In this document: positions 54,652 through 63,545 of the stretch, piece after piece
How positions within the stretch are numbered: the stretch's first letter is position 1
Layout of the letters: each line of letters starts with the position of its first letter
Assembly: GCF_014898075.1 (NCBI RefSeq)
Contig: NZ_CP062976.1
Span: forward strand, 1,054,001-1,118,000
Origin: Neisseria yangbaofengii
Lineage (GTDB): Bacteria > Pseudomonadota > Gammaproteobacteria > Burkholderiales > Neisseriaceae
DNA length: 64,000 nt
Direction: 5' to 3'
Made by a program: the position numbers and the translations under genes
Notes under the pieces: model-generated
Told to the model about the DNA's origin: nothing
What the model saw: the letters and a program-made list of their open reading frames with translations, nothing else
Databases searched by the model: none

Positions 54652-55803
54652 TTACAGCCCCATCGCATGTTTAATCAAACGGTTTTTGACAAATGGCGTG
54701 GCGTTGACCAAATCCAAACCGGTGTTGCGCAGCCAAGACAGGGCGGGCAGGGTGTCGTCGGCAAACAGGCGGAATAAGCCGTCGCAGCCGTATTGCATGG
54801 TGCGCACCGGTTCGAGGCGGTTTTGCGCAAAGCGTTTTAAAAATTGATACGCGCCGATGTCGGTCACGCCTTGGCTGAGTTTTTGTAATTCCAGTACATC
54901 ACCGAACCCCAAATTTACGCCTTGTCCGGCCAAGGGGTGAATGGTGTGCGCGGCATCGCCAATCAGCAGCACGCGCGGTGCAAACGTGGTTTCAGGGCGG
55001 CGCAAAATCAGGTTGAACGAAAACGCGGGGGAGAGCGGTGAGAGTTTGCCCAATACGCCTTCGCCTTGCGCGGTCACGGCGGCAGCCAAATCTTCGGGGC
55101 TGAGTGTGGTGAGTTTTTCCGGTCCGGCTGTGCTCCACACCACGGAAATTTTATGGCCGGGAAGCGGCAGATAAGCCAGTACTTCGCCGTTTTTAAACCA
55201 TTGAAACGCCGTGCCTTGATGGTCTTTTTCAGTGATAAAGTTGGCAACCACCCCGTAATGGCCGTAAGGATTCTCGCGTACCTTAATCCCTGCCTGCGCG
55301 CCCACCCAGGAATCGGCCCCGTCGGCACCGATGATGAGCTTGGCCTGCACCGTATCGCCGTTTTCCAAGCGTACGGAGGCCGTCTGAATATCGGTTTCCA
55401 GTTCGACTGCTTTTTGCGTGATGACCGGAATATCCAGCGCACGGATTTGCTGCCACAGTCCGGCCAAGAGCCAGCGGTTTTCAGCAATGGCGGTAAGGCG
55501 CGGCGCAAGAATATCGGCTGCTTTGAATTCGATACGCCCGCCGTTGTCACCGCGCACATCCATGGCCGTAACCGGCTGAATGCGGCTTTCAGACGGCCAC
55601 GCATCCAGCGATTGCAGCAAAGCCTGATTAGCCGGGCTAATCGCAAAAATGCGCGCGTCCCAGCCGGTTTCCAAGCAGCTTAAATCGGTTTTGGCGGGGC
55701 GGATTTCCAGCAAAGCGACATCGCGGCCTTGGCGTTTGAGTGCCACAGCCGCCGCTGCGCCGACCAAGCCGCCGCCGATAATCAGAATCTCGAGTTCAAT
55801 CAT
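54652..55803 (-). CDS. UbiH/UbiM-family FAD hydroxylase
   Basis: A 383-residue flavin monooxygenase of ubiquinone synthesis. The FAD-binding IIGGGLVGAAAAVAL is at the start, the second motif DGADSWVG in the middle, and GDAAHTIHPLAGQGVNLGFGDV near residue 285. It hydroxylates the ring of a ubiquinone precursor. Neisseria are reported to use one enzyme (UbiM) for several ring positions; whether this is that enzyme or a UbiH/UbiF-like one cannot be told without a tree. Confidence 0.88.
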   Translation of the reverse strand: MIELEILIIGGGLVGAAAAVALKRQGRDVALLEIRPAKTDLSCLETGWDARIFAISPANQALLQSLDAWPSESRIQPVTAMDVRGDNGGRIEFKAADILAPRLTAIAENRWLLAGLWQQIRALDIPVITQKAVELETDIQTASVRLENGDTVQAKLIIGADGADSWVGAQAGIKVRENPYGHYGVVANFITEKDHQGTAFQWFKNGEVLAYLPLPGHKISVVWSTAGPEKLTTLSPEDLAAAVTAQGEGVLGKLSPLSPAFSFNLILRRPETTFAPRVLLIGDAAHTIHPLAGQGVNLGFGDVLELQKLSQGVTDIGAYQFLKRFAQNRLEPVRTMQYGCDGLFRLFADDTLPALSWLRNTGLDLVNATPFVKNRLIKHAMGL

Positions 55804-55944
55804 GACATGGTTTTCTAAAAAGAATATAGTGCAGATTATAGCTTTTTTCAGACGGCCTTACTAACAGGTAAGGCCGTCTGAAACATAGACAAATCCCAAA
55901 CCGCGCATTTACAATCGCATTCATCATCACTCGGGGATTAGGGC

Positions 55945-56718
55945 ATGAATATTTTGATTTGTAACGACGACGGTTATCTCGCACCGGGCATTGCGATTTT
56001 AGCAAGGGTAGCGGCAGAATTTGCCAACGTACGCGTGGTTGCACCCGAACGCGACCGCAGCGGCGTGAGCAATTCTTTAACACTCGACCGGCCTTTGCGC
56101 ATCCGCCAAGCGGAAAACGGCTTTTATTATGTGAGCGGCACACCGACCGACTGCATTCATCTCGGATTGCACGCGCTGCCTGAATTTCAGCCCGGTTTGG
56201 TGCTTTCCGGCATCAACAACGGCGCCAATATGGGAGACGACACGCTGTATTCGGGCACGGTCGCCGCGGCAACGGAAGCCTATTTGATGGGCATTCCGGC
56301 GGTGGCGATTTCGTTAAACGATTTCAGCGGCCGCTATTGGGAAACCGCCGAAAAAGCGGCTTGGCTTCTGCTTGAGTATTTGCTGAAAAATCCACCGCAA
56401 CGCCCCATGCTGTGGAACATCAATATCCCCGCCGTCGCACCGGAAGATATCCGGGGTATTAAAATCACGCGCTTGGGACGGCGCCACCACACGCAAAGTA
56501 TCGTGCCGGCGGCTAATCCGCGCGGCGAGCCGGTGTATTGGATTGGCCCTGCCGGTGACATTTCCGACCGTGAAGAAGGCACGGATTTCGGCGAATGCGA
56601 AGCCGGTTTCATCACGGTGACGCCGTTGCAAATTGATTTGACTTCACATGAAGAGCTAAGCGGCGTGCGTGCATTTTGGCAAAATGCACCGCATAAACCG
56701 GCTTCAAAAGAAGCATGA
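55945..56718 (+). CDS. 5'-nucleotidase SurE
   Basis: A 257-residue survival protein with nucleotidase and exopolyphosphatase activity in the family. Metal ligands are Asp8 and Asp9 ([11 protein letters not shown]), the serine in RDRSGVSNS and the asparagine in [20 protein letters not shown] is the usual active-site segment. It precedes nlpD, as in many proteobacteria (surE-pcm-nlpD), here without pcm. Confidence 0.95.
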   Translation: MNILICNDDGYLAPGIAILARVAAEFANVRVVAPERDRSGVSNSLTLDRPLRIRQAENGFYYVSGTPTDCIHLGLHALPEFQPGLVLSGINNGANMGDDTLYSGTVAAATEAYLMGIPAVAISLNDFSGRYWETAEKAAWLLLEYLLKNPPQRPMLWNINIPAVAPEDIRGIKITRLGRRHHTQSIVPAANPRGEPVYWIGPAGDISDREEGTDFGECEAGFITVTPLQIDLTSHEELSGVRAFWQNAPHKPASKEA

Positions 56719-56925
56719 AAAATCGGTTTACTTTTGCTAAAGTAAAAATTTTCAGACGGCCTCAAGCATAAATCCGCTTAAAAACAGAGAAATAGGTCGG
56801 ATGAATGCAGCCGCTTTCATCAGATTAGTTTGTCATTTTACCTATACAACACTTGAGAATGGGGCGTATTTTGATTATGATATGCCCCAACAGAAATAGA
56901 AAACCCCAAAACGAAGGTCATTCAT

Positions 56926-57813
56926 ATGTTGAAAAAAACCGCATTCTATGCCGGCCCGGCCGCTTTGGCATTATTCTTAAGCGCATGTGCCAGCCAGCAA
57001 CCTGCACCTGTTGTCGCCGGTACTTCTTCCACCGGCTCGATTTCAACAGCAACCAATCCATACGGCGCCAATCCATACGACCCGAATGCGGCTTCTACCG
57101 TGGCCACTGATGCGCCATACGTTCCACCTGCCGCGCCACCTGTTTCTACCCCTGTTTATACCGGTTCGACCGGCGGCACTTATGTGCCTTCTTACGCACC
57201 GGTTGACGTGAATGCGGCAACGCATACCGTGGTGCGAGGCGATACCGTTTACAATATTTCCAAGCGCTACGGCATCAACCAGAACGACTTGCGCTCATGG
57301 AACAATCTGGCCGACAACACCATCAGCGTGGGGCAAGTTTTGCGCGTGAAACCGGCAGGTTATGTAGCTCCGGCTACCACCGCAGCCAACACTCCGGCGG
57401 CCGCTCCGGCCACTACCGCCACCGTATCGACCGGTGCAACCCGCACCGTGAGCGGCATTACTTGGCAGCGTCCGACAGTGGGTAATGTGATTACCAGCTT
57501 CGGCGGCAGCAACAAAGGCGTAGACATTGCCGGTAACGCCGGCCAATCTGTGGTAGCCGCTGCCGACGGTAAAGTCGTGTATGCCGGTTCAGGCTTGCGC
57601 GGCTATGGTAATTTGGTGATTGTGCAGCATAATTCTACTTTCCTGACCGCTTACGGCCACAACCAAAGCCTGATGGTCAACGAAGGTCAAACCGTGAAAC
57701 GCGGCCAGATTATTGCTAAGATGGGCAGCACCGATGCACCGCGTAACCAATTGCATTTTGAAGTGCGTCAAAACGGTAAGCCGGTGAATCCGACTGCTTA
57801 CGTTCCGTTCTGA
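56926..57813 (+). CDS. NlpD-like LysM/M23 lipoprotein
   Basis: A 295-residue lipoprotein: lipobox LSAC (Cys21), a Thr/Ala/Pro-rich stretch, a LysM domain (about 98-142, HTVVRGDTVYNISKRYG) and a C-terminal M23 domain (about 180-295). The first zinc histidine is replaced: SNKGVDIAG stands where HxGxD is found in active enzymes, while YGHN and LHFEVR are kept. This suggests it does not cut peptidoglycan itself but activates an amidase such as AmiC during daughter-cell separation. Confidence 0.9.
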   Translation: MLKKTAFYAGPAALALFLSACASQQPAPVVAGTSSTGSISTATNPYGANPYDPNAASTVATDAPYVPPAAPPVSTPVYTGSTGGTYVPSYAPVDVNAATHTVVRGDTVYNISKRYGINQNDLRSWNNLADNTISVGQVLRVKPAGYVAPATTAANTPAAAPATTATVSTGATRTVSGITWQRPTVGNVITSFGGSNKGVDIAGNAGQSVVAAADGKVVYAGSGLRGYGNLVIVQHNSTFLTAYGHNQSLMVNEGQTVKRGQIIAKMGSTDAPRNQLHFEVRQNGKPVNPTAYVPF

Positions 57814-57841
57814 ATCAACTGATTTTATTTTATACACATAA

Positions 57842-57886
57842 AGCCGTCTGAACCATGCATCTACATGACTCAGACGACTTTTTTAA
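57842..57886 (+). terminator. nlpD terminator
   Basis: AAGCCGTCTGAA faces CTCAGACGACTT, an imperfect DUS pair, with a T-run at its end. Confidence 0.6.
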
Positions 57887-57930
57887 ATTTTCCTTGCAAA
57901 GGATAAACTATCGGGAGTATAGTTTTTCTA

Positions 57931-57948
57931 ATTGGACAAATGTCCAAT
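57931..57948. promoter_or_regulatory. TetR-type operator, copy 1
   Basis: ATTGGACA-AA-TGTCCAAT: perfect 8-bp arms with a 2-bp spacer, 30 bp before the start of the dead TetR gene. The same arms recur at 58646-58663. Confidence 0.75.
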
Positions 57949-57977
57949 CGACACAAAATAATCACAAGGAGAATATC

Positions 57978-58587
57978 GTGAACAGTGTCCCGCCATGCAA
58001 TTGGTGCATGCCGGTATCAAGTTCTGTCCGGTCGCGGATACGATGGTTTGACTGCCGAAGCCATCTCCGGACACCTCAACATTTCCGCACAAGCATACGA
58101 ATTGATGTTTCCCGATAAAGATGATTTCATCAAGATCATACTGTAGGAATTCAATGCCCGTTCTTCGGGAAGATTGTCATTCGACTTCGCGCCGAAACTG
58201 CTGATTGATCACTTTTGCCAAATTGTTTGGTGCTTGGCCGTGGCTTTGCGCTGCAATTTGGATTGGACGCATCGCATGCTGTCGGATAGTTGCTTAGGCA
58301 TCAAAATTATCCGAAAAGCTTTGAAAATTCAGAATGAACTCATTGCTTTTGGATTAATGAAGCTGCTGCGTGAATGCTGACAAGAACAGGAAATTTCCGA
58401 ATTGGAATTGCAAAACCGCTATGAGTTTTTAAAAGGTGCGGTATTCCTACCGCTCATCATGACCCACTGCGATGAGAAAATGAGGATTTCGGATGGCTTT
58501 CAGACGGCCTGTCTATCTTATTCAAACGAAAATATGAATTTGAAAAAACTATGCAAACCCAAGAGTAAAAATACAATAACACATTAA
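57978..58587 (+). pseudogene. decayed TetR-family regulator
   Basis: AAGGAG and a GTG at 57978 begin the gene, but the reading frame is broken. Short pieces of a TetR protein are visible: LVHAGIKFCPV, then after a frameshift RGYDGLTAEAISGHLNISAQAYELMFPDKDDFIKIIL, an in-frame TAG at 58144-58146, further helical sequence, a TGA at 58378-58380, and a last frame to 58587. It lies right before the intact TetR gene and shares its operator, so it is probably a decayed paralogue of it. Confidence 0.75.
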
Positions 58588-58645
58588 TGGATGATAAGTG
58601 TTTTTATTCTAAAAATTTCCTTGATAGGAAAAATTTTTCATCATG

Positions 58646-58663
58646 ATTGGACAACTGTCCAAT
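58646..58663. promoter_or_regulatory. TetR-type operator, copy 2
   Basis: ATTGGACA-AC-TGTCCAAT, identical in both arms to the site at 57931. It sits 15 bp before the start of the live TetR gene, so binding would block that operon's translation start region or promoter. Confidence 0.8.
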
Positions 58664-58678
58664 GAAAAGGAAGATGCC

Positions 58679-59326
58679 ATGTCTGCACAAAACGCACATG
58701 ACAAATTCATTGCCGCCGGCAGCAAACTCTATCCGGAATTGGGTTATTACAGACTTTCGGTGCGCGTGTTGGCGGCCGAAGCAGGCTTAAGCTCGGGTAT
58801 GTTTCATCATCTTTTTACCAGTAAAGATGCCTTTATTCTTGAGTTGCTTAATCATCATAATAATTACATTTCCGCCAACCTCGATATGGTGGTGCTTTCG
58901 GACAATCCCTTTGAAAAGCTGCGCGCCATGGCGCAGGTTTTGGCCGAAAACATCCGCAATAATTTGCAACTGATTCACCGAATGTTTGCCGATAGCGCAA
59001 ACGGCGTTGATGTCATCAATCATTTTCTCCGCATCACCAGCGCCAAGCGTATGGAATTATTCAGAAAAGTGTTGGAAGAGTGCGGCAAACTGGACAACAG
59101 TGTTCCCGCAACCGATGTGCAACGCTTGGGCTATTTCAGCGCGGCCGTGAATGCGCCGATGATTATCGGATCGCGCTTTGGCCAAATGGATTTGCTGCCC
59201 GATACCATCAAAGACCGGGTGCCGGATATTCTTACCAATGAAGCCATTACCGAACGCATCGGCTGGTGTTTGGACGCCATGTTTCCCCATCACGCAAAAT
59301 TCACCGATAAACAGGAAAAATCATGA
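58679..59326 (+). CDS. TetR-family regulator of an export operon
   Basis: A 215-residue TetR repressor. The DNA-binding domain is at residues 10-55 (LSVRVLAAEAGLSSGMFHHLFTSKDAFILELL), followed by an all-helical ligand domain. The start at 58679 has AAGGAAG before it; a frame start at 58643 would overlap the operator. Its stop overlaps the next start (ATGA). Expected to repress its own operon through the palindrome and to be released by an exported compound. Confidence 0.9.
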   Translation: MSAQNAHDKFIAAGSKLYPELGYYRLSVRVLAAEAGLSSGMFHHLFTSKDAFILELLNHHNNYISANLDMVVLSDNPFEKLRAMAQVLAENIRNNLQLIHRMFADSANGVDVINHFLRITSAKRMELFRKVLEECGKLDNSVPATDVQRLGYFSAAVNAPMIIGSRFGQMDLLPDTIKDRVPDILTNEAITERIGWCLDAMFPHHAKFTDKQEKS

Positions 59327-60372
59327 AAAAAATCATTATGATTGCCGTGGTTACGGCATTGGCTGCCGGCGGTTTTTACTATTGGCAGCAACGGCAAAGC
59401 GGCAAATTGCCGGAAAACATCGCCCAATCCAACGGTCGCTTGGAATTAAACCGCATTGATGTCGCCAGCCTGTATGGTGGCAGGGTGGAAAAAATGAATG
59501 TGGCAGAAGGCGATGATGTGAAAGCAGGCGATGTGTTGGCGGAATTATCGTCCGACACCAGTTCCAGCCGCTTGGCAGAAGCGCAGGCGGCGGCGCGCCG
59601 GCAGCAAGAAGCAGTCATGCGTGCGCAGGCAGCCAAAGCGCAAACGCAACAATCGGTTGCCCGTGCGCAAGCCAATGTCGATTCTGCCCGTCAGCAGCAA
59701 CGTGTGGCCAAACTGGAATTAGACAATGCACGAAAATTGCTGGCCGATCAATTGGTTTCCCGTTCGGAAGTGACCAAGCGTCAAGCAGATTACGAACGGG
59801 CAACTGCCGGAGTGAAAGCCGCTGAAGCCGCCCGCGATGAAGCACAAGCCGTGGTGGCGCAAACCGGCGCGCAGATTGCCGAAGCGCGTGCAGGTGTAGA
59901 GCAAGCCGAAGCACAAGTGAAATCCGCCGCTTCCGCCAATGATGATATGAACATCCGCTCTCCGATTGACGGCCGTGTGGAATACAAAATTGCCGAAGCC
60001 GGCAACGTGATTGGCGCGGGTAATAAAATTGTCAGCCTGTTGGATCCGAGTGATGTGTCGATGAATATTTTTCTGCCGACCGACAGCATGAGCCGTTTGA
60101 AAGTGGGTGACGAAGCACGCATCAAGCTCGACGGCATCGATGCCGTCTTCCCTGCCGTCATCAAATTTATCGCTACTGATGCGCAATTCACACCCAAATC
60201 GGTGGAAACTGAAAGCGAGCGAGCCAAGCTTATGTTTAAAGTGAAATTGCAAGTGCCGTCTGAAACCGCCACACGCTACAACCGCTTATTAAAAGGCGGC
60301 TTGACCGGAAACGGCTTTGTGAAAACCAAAGAAGGCGAATGGCCGTCTGAATTGGCGGTGAAGCTGCCGTAA
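59323..60372 (+). CDS. HlyD-family membrane fusion protein
   Basis: A 349-residue adaptor with an N-terminal membrane anchor (about residues 3-20), a lipoyl half (VASLYGGRVEKMNVAEGDDVKAGDVLAELSS), a long Ala/Gln-rich coiled-coil hairpin (about 85-200), the other lipoyl half (NIRSPIDGRVEYKIAEAGNVIGAGN) and a beta-barrel. Similar to E. coli YhiI/YbhG. It joins the inner-membrane ABC proteins to an outer-membrane channel; no TolC-type gene is in the window. Confidence 0.93.
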   Translation: MKKIIMIAVVTALAAGGFYYWQQRQSGKLPENIAQSNGRLELNRIDVASLYGGRVEKMNVAEGDDVKAGDVLAELSSDTSSSRLAEAQAAARRQQEAVMRAQAAKAQTQQSVARAQANVDSARQQQRVAKLELDNARKLLADQLVSRSEVTKRQADYERATAGVKAAEAARDEAQAVVAQTGAQIAEARAGVEQAEAQVKSAASANDDMNIRSPIDGRVEYKIAEAGNVIGAGNKIVSLLDPSDVSMNIFLPTDSMSRLKVGDEARIKLDGIDAVFPAVIKFIATDAQFTPKSVETESERAKLMFKVKLQVPSETATRYNRLLKGGLTGNGFVKTKEGEWPSELAVKLP

Positions 60373-60443
60373 TAAGCTTTCAATATTTTCAGACGGCCTT
60401 GCAGCAATACAGACCGTCTGAGCCACGCGAGAGTGACATAACC

Positions 60444-63400
60444 ATGACAACAACCGCCGTTTCCCTTTCCGCTGTTTCCCACCGCTACGGCAAAGTGCCG
60501 GCGCTGGATAACGTATCGCTTGAAATCGAGCACGGCCGGACCGTGGGTTTAATCGGCCCCGATGGCGTGGGCAAATCGACTTTATTGTCACTGATTGCCG
60601 GTGTGCGTATGATTCAGGAAGGCAGCGTGTCGGTGTTGGGCGGCGATATGAGCGACAAAGAAGCACGGCGGGAATTGTCTCACCGTATTGCCTATATGCC
60701 GCAAGGTTTGGGACAGAACCTTTACCGCACCTTGTCCGTATATGAAAACATCGATTTTCACGCACGTTTGTTCGGCTTGAAGGCGCAAGAGCGCGAAGAG
60801 CGGATTGTGCGTTTGGCGGCAGCGACAGGTTTGGCTCCGTTCATCGACCGCGCGGCAGGTAAACTTTCCGGCGGCATGAAACAGAAATTAAGCCTGTGTT
60901 GCGCCTTGGTGCACAATCCCGATTTATTGATTTTGGACGAACCGACCACCGGCGTCGATCCCTTGTCACGCCGCCAATTCTGGGCGCTAGTTAACGATTT
61001 GCGCCAAGAAAACCAAGGCATGACGGTGATTGTGGCCACCGCTTATGTGGAAGAAGCGCAGCAATTCGAGCAGCTTTTGGCGATGGATGACGGCAAACTG
61101 TTGGCCAACCAATCCACAAAATCGGTTTTGGAAGAATACGGCACCGAAGTGTTGGAAGAAGCCTACATCAAAATGCTGCCTGAAGAAAAACAGACCGAAG
61201 GCATTTTAAACATCACGCCATTTATGCCCGGACCCGATTTGCCGCCGGCGATTGAAGCGCACGGCTTGACCAAGCGTTTCGGCAATTTTACCGCGGTCGA
61301 TCATGTCAACTTTACCATTCCGCAAGGTGAGATTTTCGGCTTTTTGGGCAGCAACGGCTGCGGCAAATCCACCACCATGAAAATGCTCACCGGTTTGTTG
61401 GAAGCGACCGAAGGTACGGCAGAATTGTTGGGCAAACCGATTGATGCGGGCGGCACCGACGTGAAAATGCGCGTGGGTTATATGTCGCAAGCGTTTTCGC
61501 TGTATGAGGAATTGAGTGTGCGCCAAAACTTGGATTTGCACGCCAAGCTTTACCAATTGGGCGATAAGGGCAAAGCGGCGGTTGATGGCGCATTGCAGCA
61601 GTTTGAATTGGCAGAAGTGGCCGATACCGCGCCATCATCTCTGCCTTTGGGCATTCGCCAGCGTCTGCAATTGGCTGCGGCGTGCCTGCACCATCCTGAA
61701 GTGCTGATTTTGGACGAGCCGACTTCAGGTGTTGACCCTGCTGCCCGCGATATGTTTTGGCGGCATCTGCTCAAGCTCTCGCGTGAAGACAGAATCACCA
61801 TTTTCGTCTCTACCCATTTTATGAACGAAGCCGAACGCTGTGACCGCATTTCCTTTATGCACAAAGGCCGTGTGTTGGGTGTCGGTACGCCGGAAGAATT
61901 GACCCGCGAGCAAAATGCACCGAATCTGGAAGAAGCGTTTGTGCAGTATTTGATTGAAGCGGAAGGCGAAACCGAATCAGGTAACAAAACAAGTGAACCA
62001 AGCCAATCTGTGCGGATTGTTTCAGATGGCCTGCCATCAACCGAATTACAACAACCGCAACATTCAAATCCAACCGTAAACAGTGAAACCGCCGCACAAT
62101 TGGCTGCCCGTGTGATTCAGGCGGACAGGCAGCAAGACAGACCGTATGAAAACAAACAAGCCGAATCTGATTCAGACGGCCTTGTTGCAGATTCTGCACA
62201 AACCGTGCCATTTTTTGCAGAAAATGACACGCATCATGTGCCTGACCCAAGAACACAATCCGTTCGGCAAAATGATGATTTTGCTTCTGCGAAACATATC
62301 TCTATGCCATCTGAAAGCCAACCGGCGGATACGCAGCCGGTTAACATACTTTCAGACGGCCTGAATACGCAAACATCGTCTGAAAACGCAAGCCGCAAGC
62401 GCGATACCGAATCATTGAAATACTGGCTGGCGATGGTGTTCACTTTTGCGCGGCGCGAAACCAAAGAATTAATCCGCGACAAAATCCGTTTGGTCTTTGC
62501 CGTGTTCGGGCCGGTGATTATGTTGGCGGCGATGGCATGGGGCGTGTCGTTTGATGTACAAAATCTAAAGTTTGCCGTGTACGACCGCGATCAAACCAGC
62601 GAAAGCCGTGAGTTGGTGGAATATTTTTCCGGATCGCGTTATTTCATCGAGCAGCCGCCTTTGCAAAGTGAAGCCGACATTCAGACGGCCTTGCAAAGCT
62701 CGCAAGCGGTGATGGTGATGGATATTCCGCACGGTTTCGGGCGCGATGTGATGCGCGGCTTGTCGCCGGAAGCGGCTTTTTATATCGATGGTGCCATGCC
62801 GTTTAATGCTGCCAATATTCAAGGTTATGCCGCCAGTTTGGCCGGGGCATACAGCCGCGCCAAAATTGAAGCGCAAGGCTTGCCGGTAAATTGGAATCCG
62901 CCGGCCGTGGTTGAGCCGCGTATGCTGTATAACCAAGATTTCAACAGCATCAATGCGATTGCTCCGGGCGTGGTGATGTTGGTGTTGATTATGGTGCCGG
63001 CGATGATGGCGGCGGTGGGTGTGGTGCGTGAAAAAGAGATTGGTTCGATTGCCAACTTTTATGCATCGCCGGCCAGCGTGTCGCAATATTTAATCGGCAA
63101 GCAACTGCCTTATATCGGCGTCGGCTTGATTAATTTCGCCGCCTTGGCGCTGATGCTGGTGTTTTGGTTCGGCGTGCCATTGAAAGGATCATTACCGGGC
63201 ATATTGATTGGCACGATATTGATTGTAACCGCTTCAACCGCGATGGGTTTGGTGATTTCCTGCTTCGTACGCTCGCAACTGGCGGCGATTTTTGCGGCGG
63301 CGATTATCACGATTATCCCGACGGTCAACTATTCCGGCTTTCTGTATTCGCTTTCGGCCATGAGCGGGGCTTCGGTCATGTTCGGCAAAATCATGCCTGC

Positions 63401-63545
63401 ATCGTGGTATCGCAATATTACCGTCGGCAGTTTTACCAAAGGCTTAAATACGGCCGATTACGTTACTGAATATGCGGCAATTGCGGCATTTGCGTCGGCG
63501 ATGTTGATGCTGGCGTGTATGCTTTTGAAAAAGCAGGAGAAATGA
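60444..63545 (+). CDS. RbbA-type ABC transporter, double ATPase plus permease
   Basis: A 1033-residue protein with two ABC domains and an ABC-2 permease in one chain. Walker A motifs are GPDGVGKST (38-46) and GSNGCGKST (302-310). The first signature is LSGGMKQKLSL; the second is altered to LPLGIRQRLQL. Walker B are LLILDEPTTGVDP and VLILDEPTSGVDP. The permease (about 655-1033) has a large external loop and six spans. The linker (about 510-650) contains five DUS or near-DUS copies read as SDGL or PSES. E. coli RbbA is similar but is also reported to bind ribosomes. The start follows GAGAGTGACATAACC. Confidence 0.92.
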   Translation: MTTTAVSLSAVSHRYGKVPALDNVSLEIEHGRTVGLIGPDGVGKSTLLSLIAGVRMIQEGSVSVLGGDMSDKEARRELSHRIAYMPQGLGQNLYRTLSVYENIDFHARLFGLKAQEREERIVRLAAATGLAPFIDRAAGKLSGGMKQKLSLCCALVHNPDLLILDEPTTGVDPLSRRQFWALVNDLRQENQGMTVIVATAYVEEAQQFEQLLAMDDGKLLANQSTKSVLEEYGTEVLEEAYIKMLPEEKQTEGILNITPFMPGPDLPPAIEAHGLTKRFGNFTAVDHVNFTIPQGEIFGFLGSNGCGKSTTMKMLTGLLEATEGTAELLGKPIDAGGTDVKMRVGYMSQAFSLYEELSVRQNLDLHAKLYQLGDKGKAAVDGALQQFELAEVADTAPSSLPLGIRQRLQLAAACLHHPEVLILDEPTSGVDPAARDMFWRHLLKLSREDRITIFVSTHFMNEAERCDRISFMHKGRVLGVGTPEELTREQNAPNLEEAFVQYLIEAEGETESGNKTSEPSQSVRIVSDGLPSTELQQPQHSNPTVNSETAAQLAARVIQADRQQDRPYENKQAESDSDGLVADSAQTVPFFAENDTHHVPDPRTQSVRQNDDFASAKHISMPSESQPADTQPVNILSDGLNTQTSSENASRKRDTESLKYWLAMVFTFARRETKELIRDKIRLVFAVFGPVIMLAAMAWGVSFDVQNLKFAVYDRDQTSESRELVEYFSGSRYFIEQPPLQSEADIQTALQSSQAVMVMDIPHGFGRDVMRGLSPEAAFYIDGAMPFNAANIQGYAASLAGAYSRAKIEAQGLPVNWNPPAVVEPRMLYNQDFNSINAIAPGVVMLVLIMVPAMMAAVGVVREKEIGSIANFYASPASVSQYLIGKQLPYIGVGLINFAALALMLVFWFGVPLKGSLPGILIGTILIVTASTAMGLVISCFVRSQLAAIFAAAIITIIPTVNYSGFLYSLSAMSGASVMFGKIMPASWYRNITVGSFTKGLNTADYVTEYAAIAAFASAMLMLACMLLKKQEK
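61975..62396 (+). repeat. DUS-rich linker of RbbA
   Basis: Two perfect DUS (62171-62182, 62351-62362) and three with one or two changes (62021-62032, 62304-62315, 62373-62384) lie in 420 bp. They encode SDGL, PSES and SSEN in a Gln/Ser/Asp-rich stretch that has no visible domain. Confidence 0.7.

Noticed and set aside
57855-58118. 87-codon frame over the start of the TetR pseudogene
   Set aside because: It starts inside the nlpD terminator, crosses the operator and encodes no TetR-like sequence; it is the wrong frame of the decayed gene.
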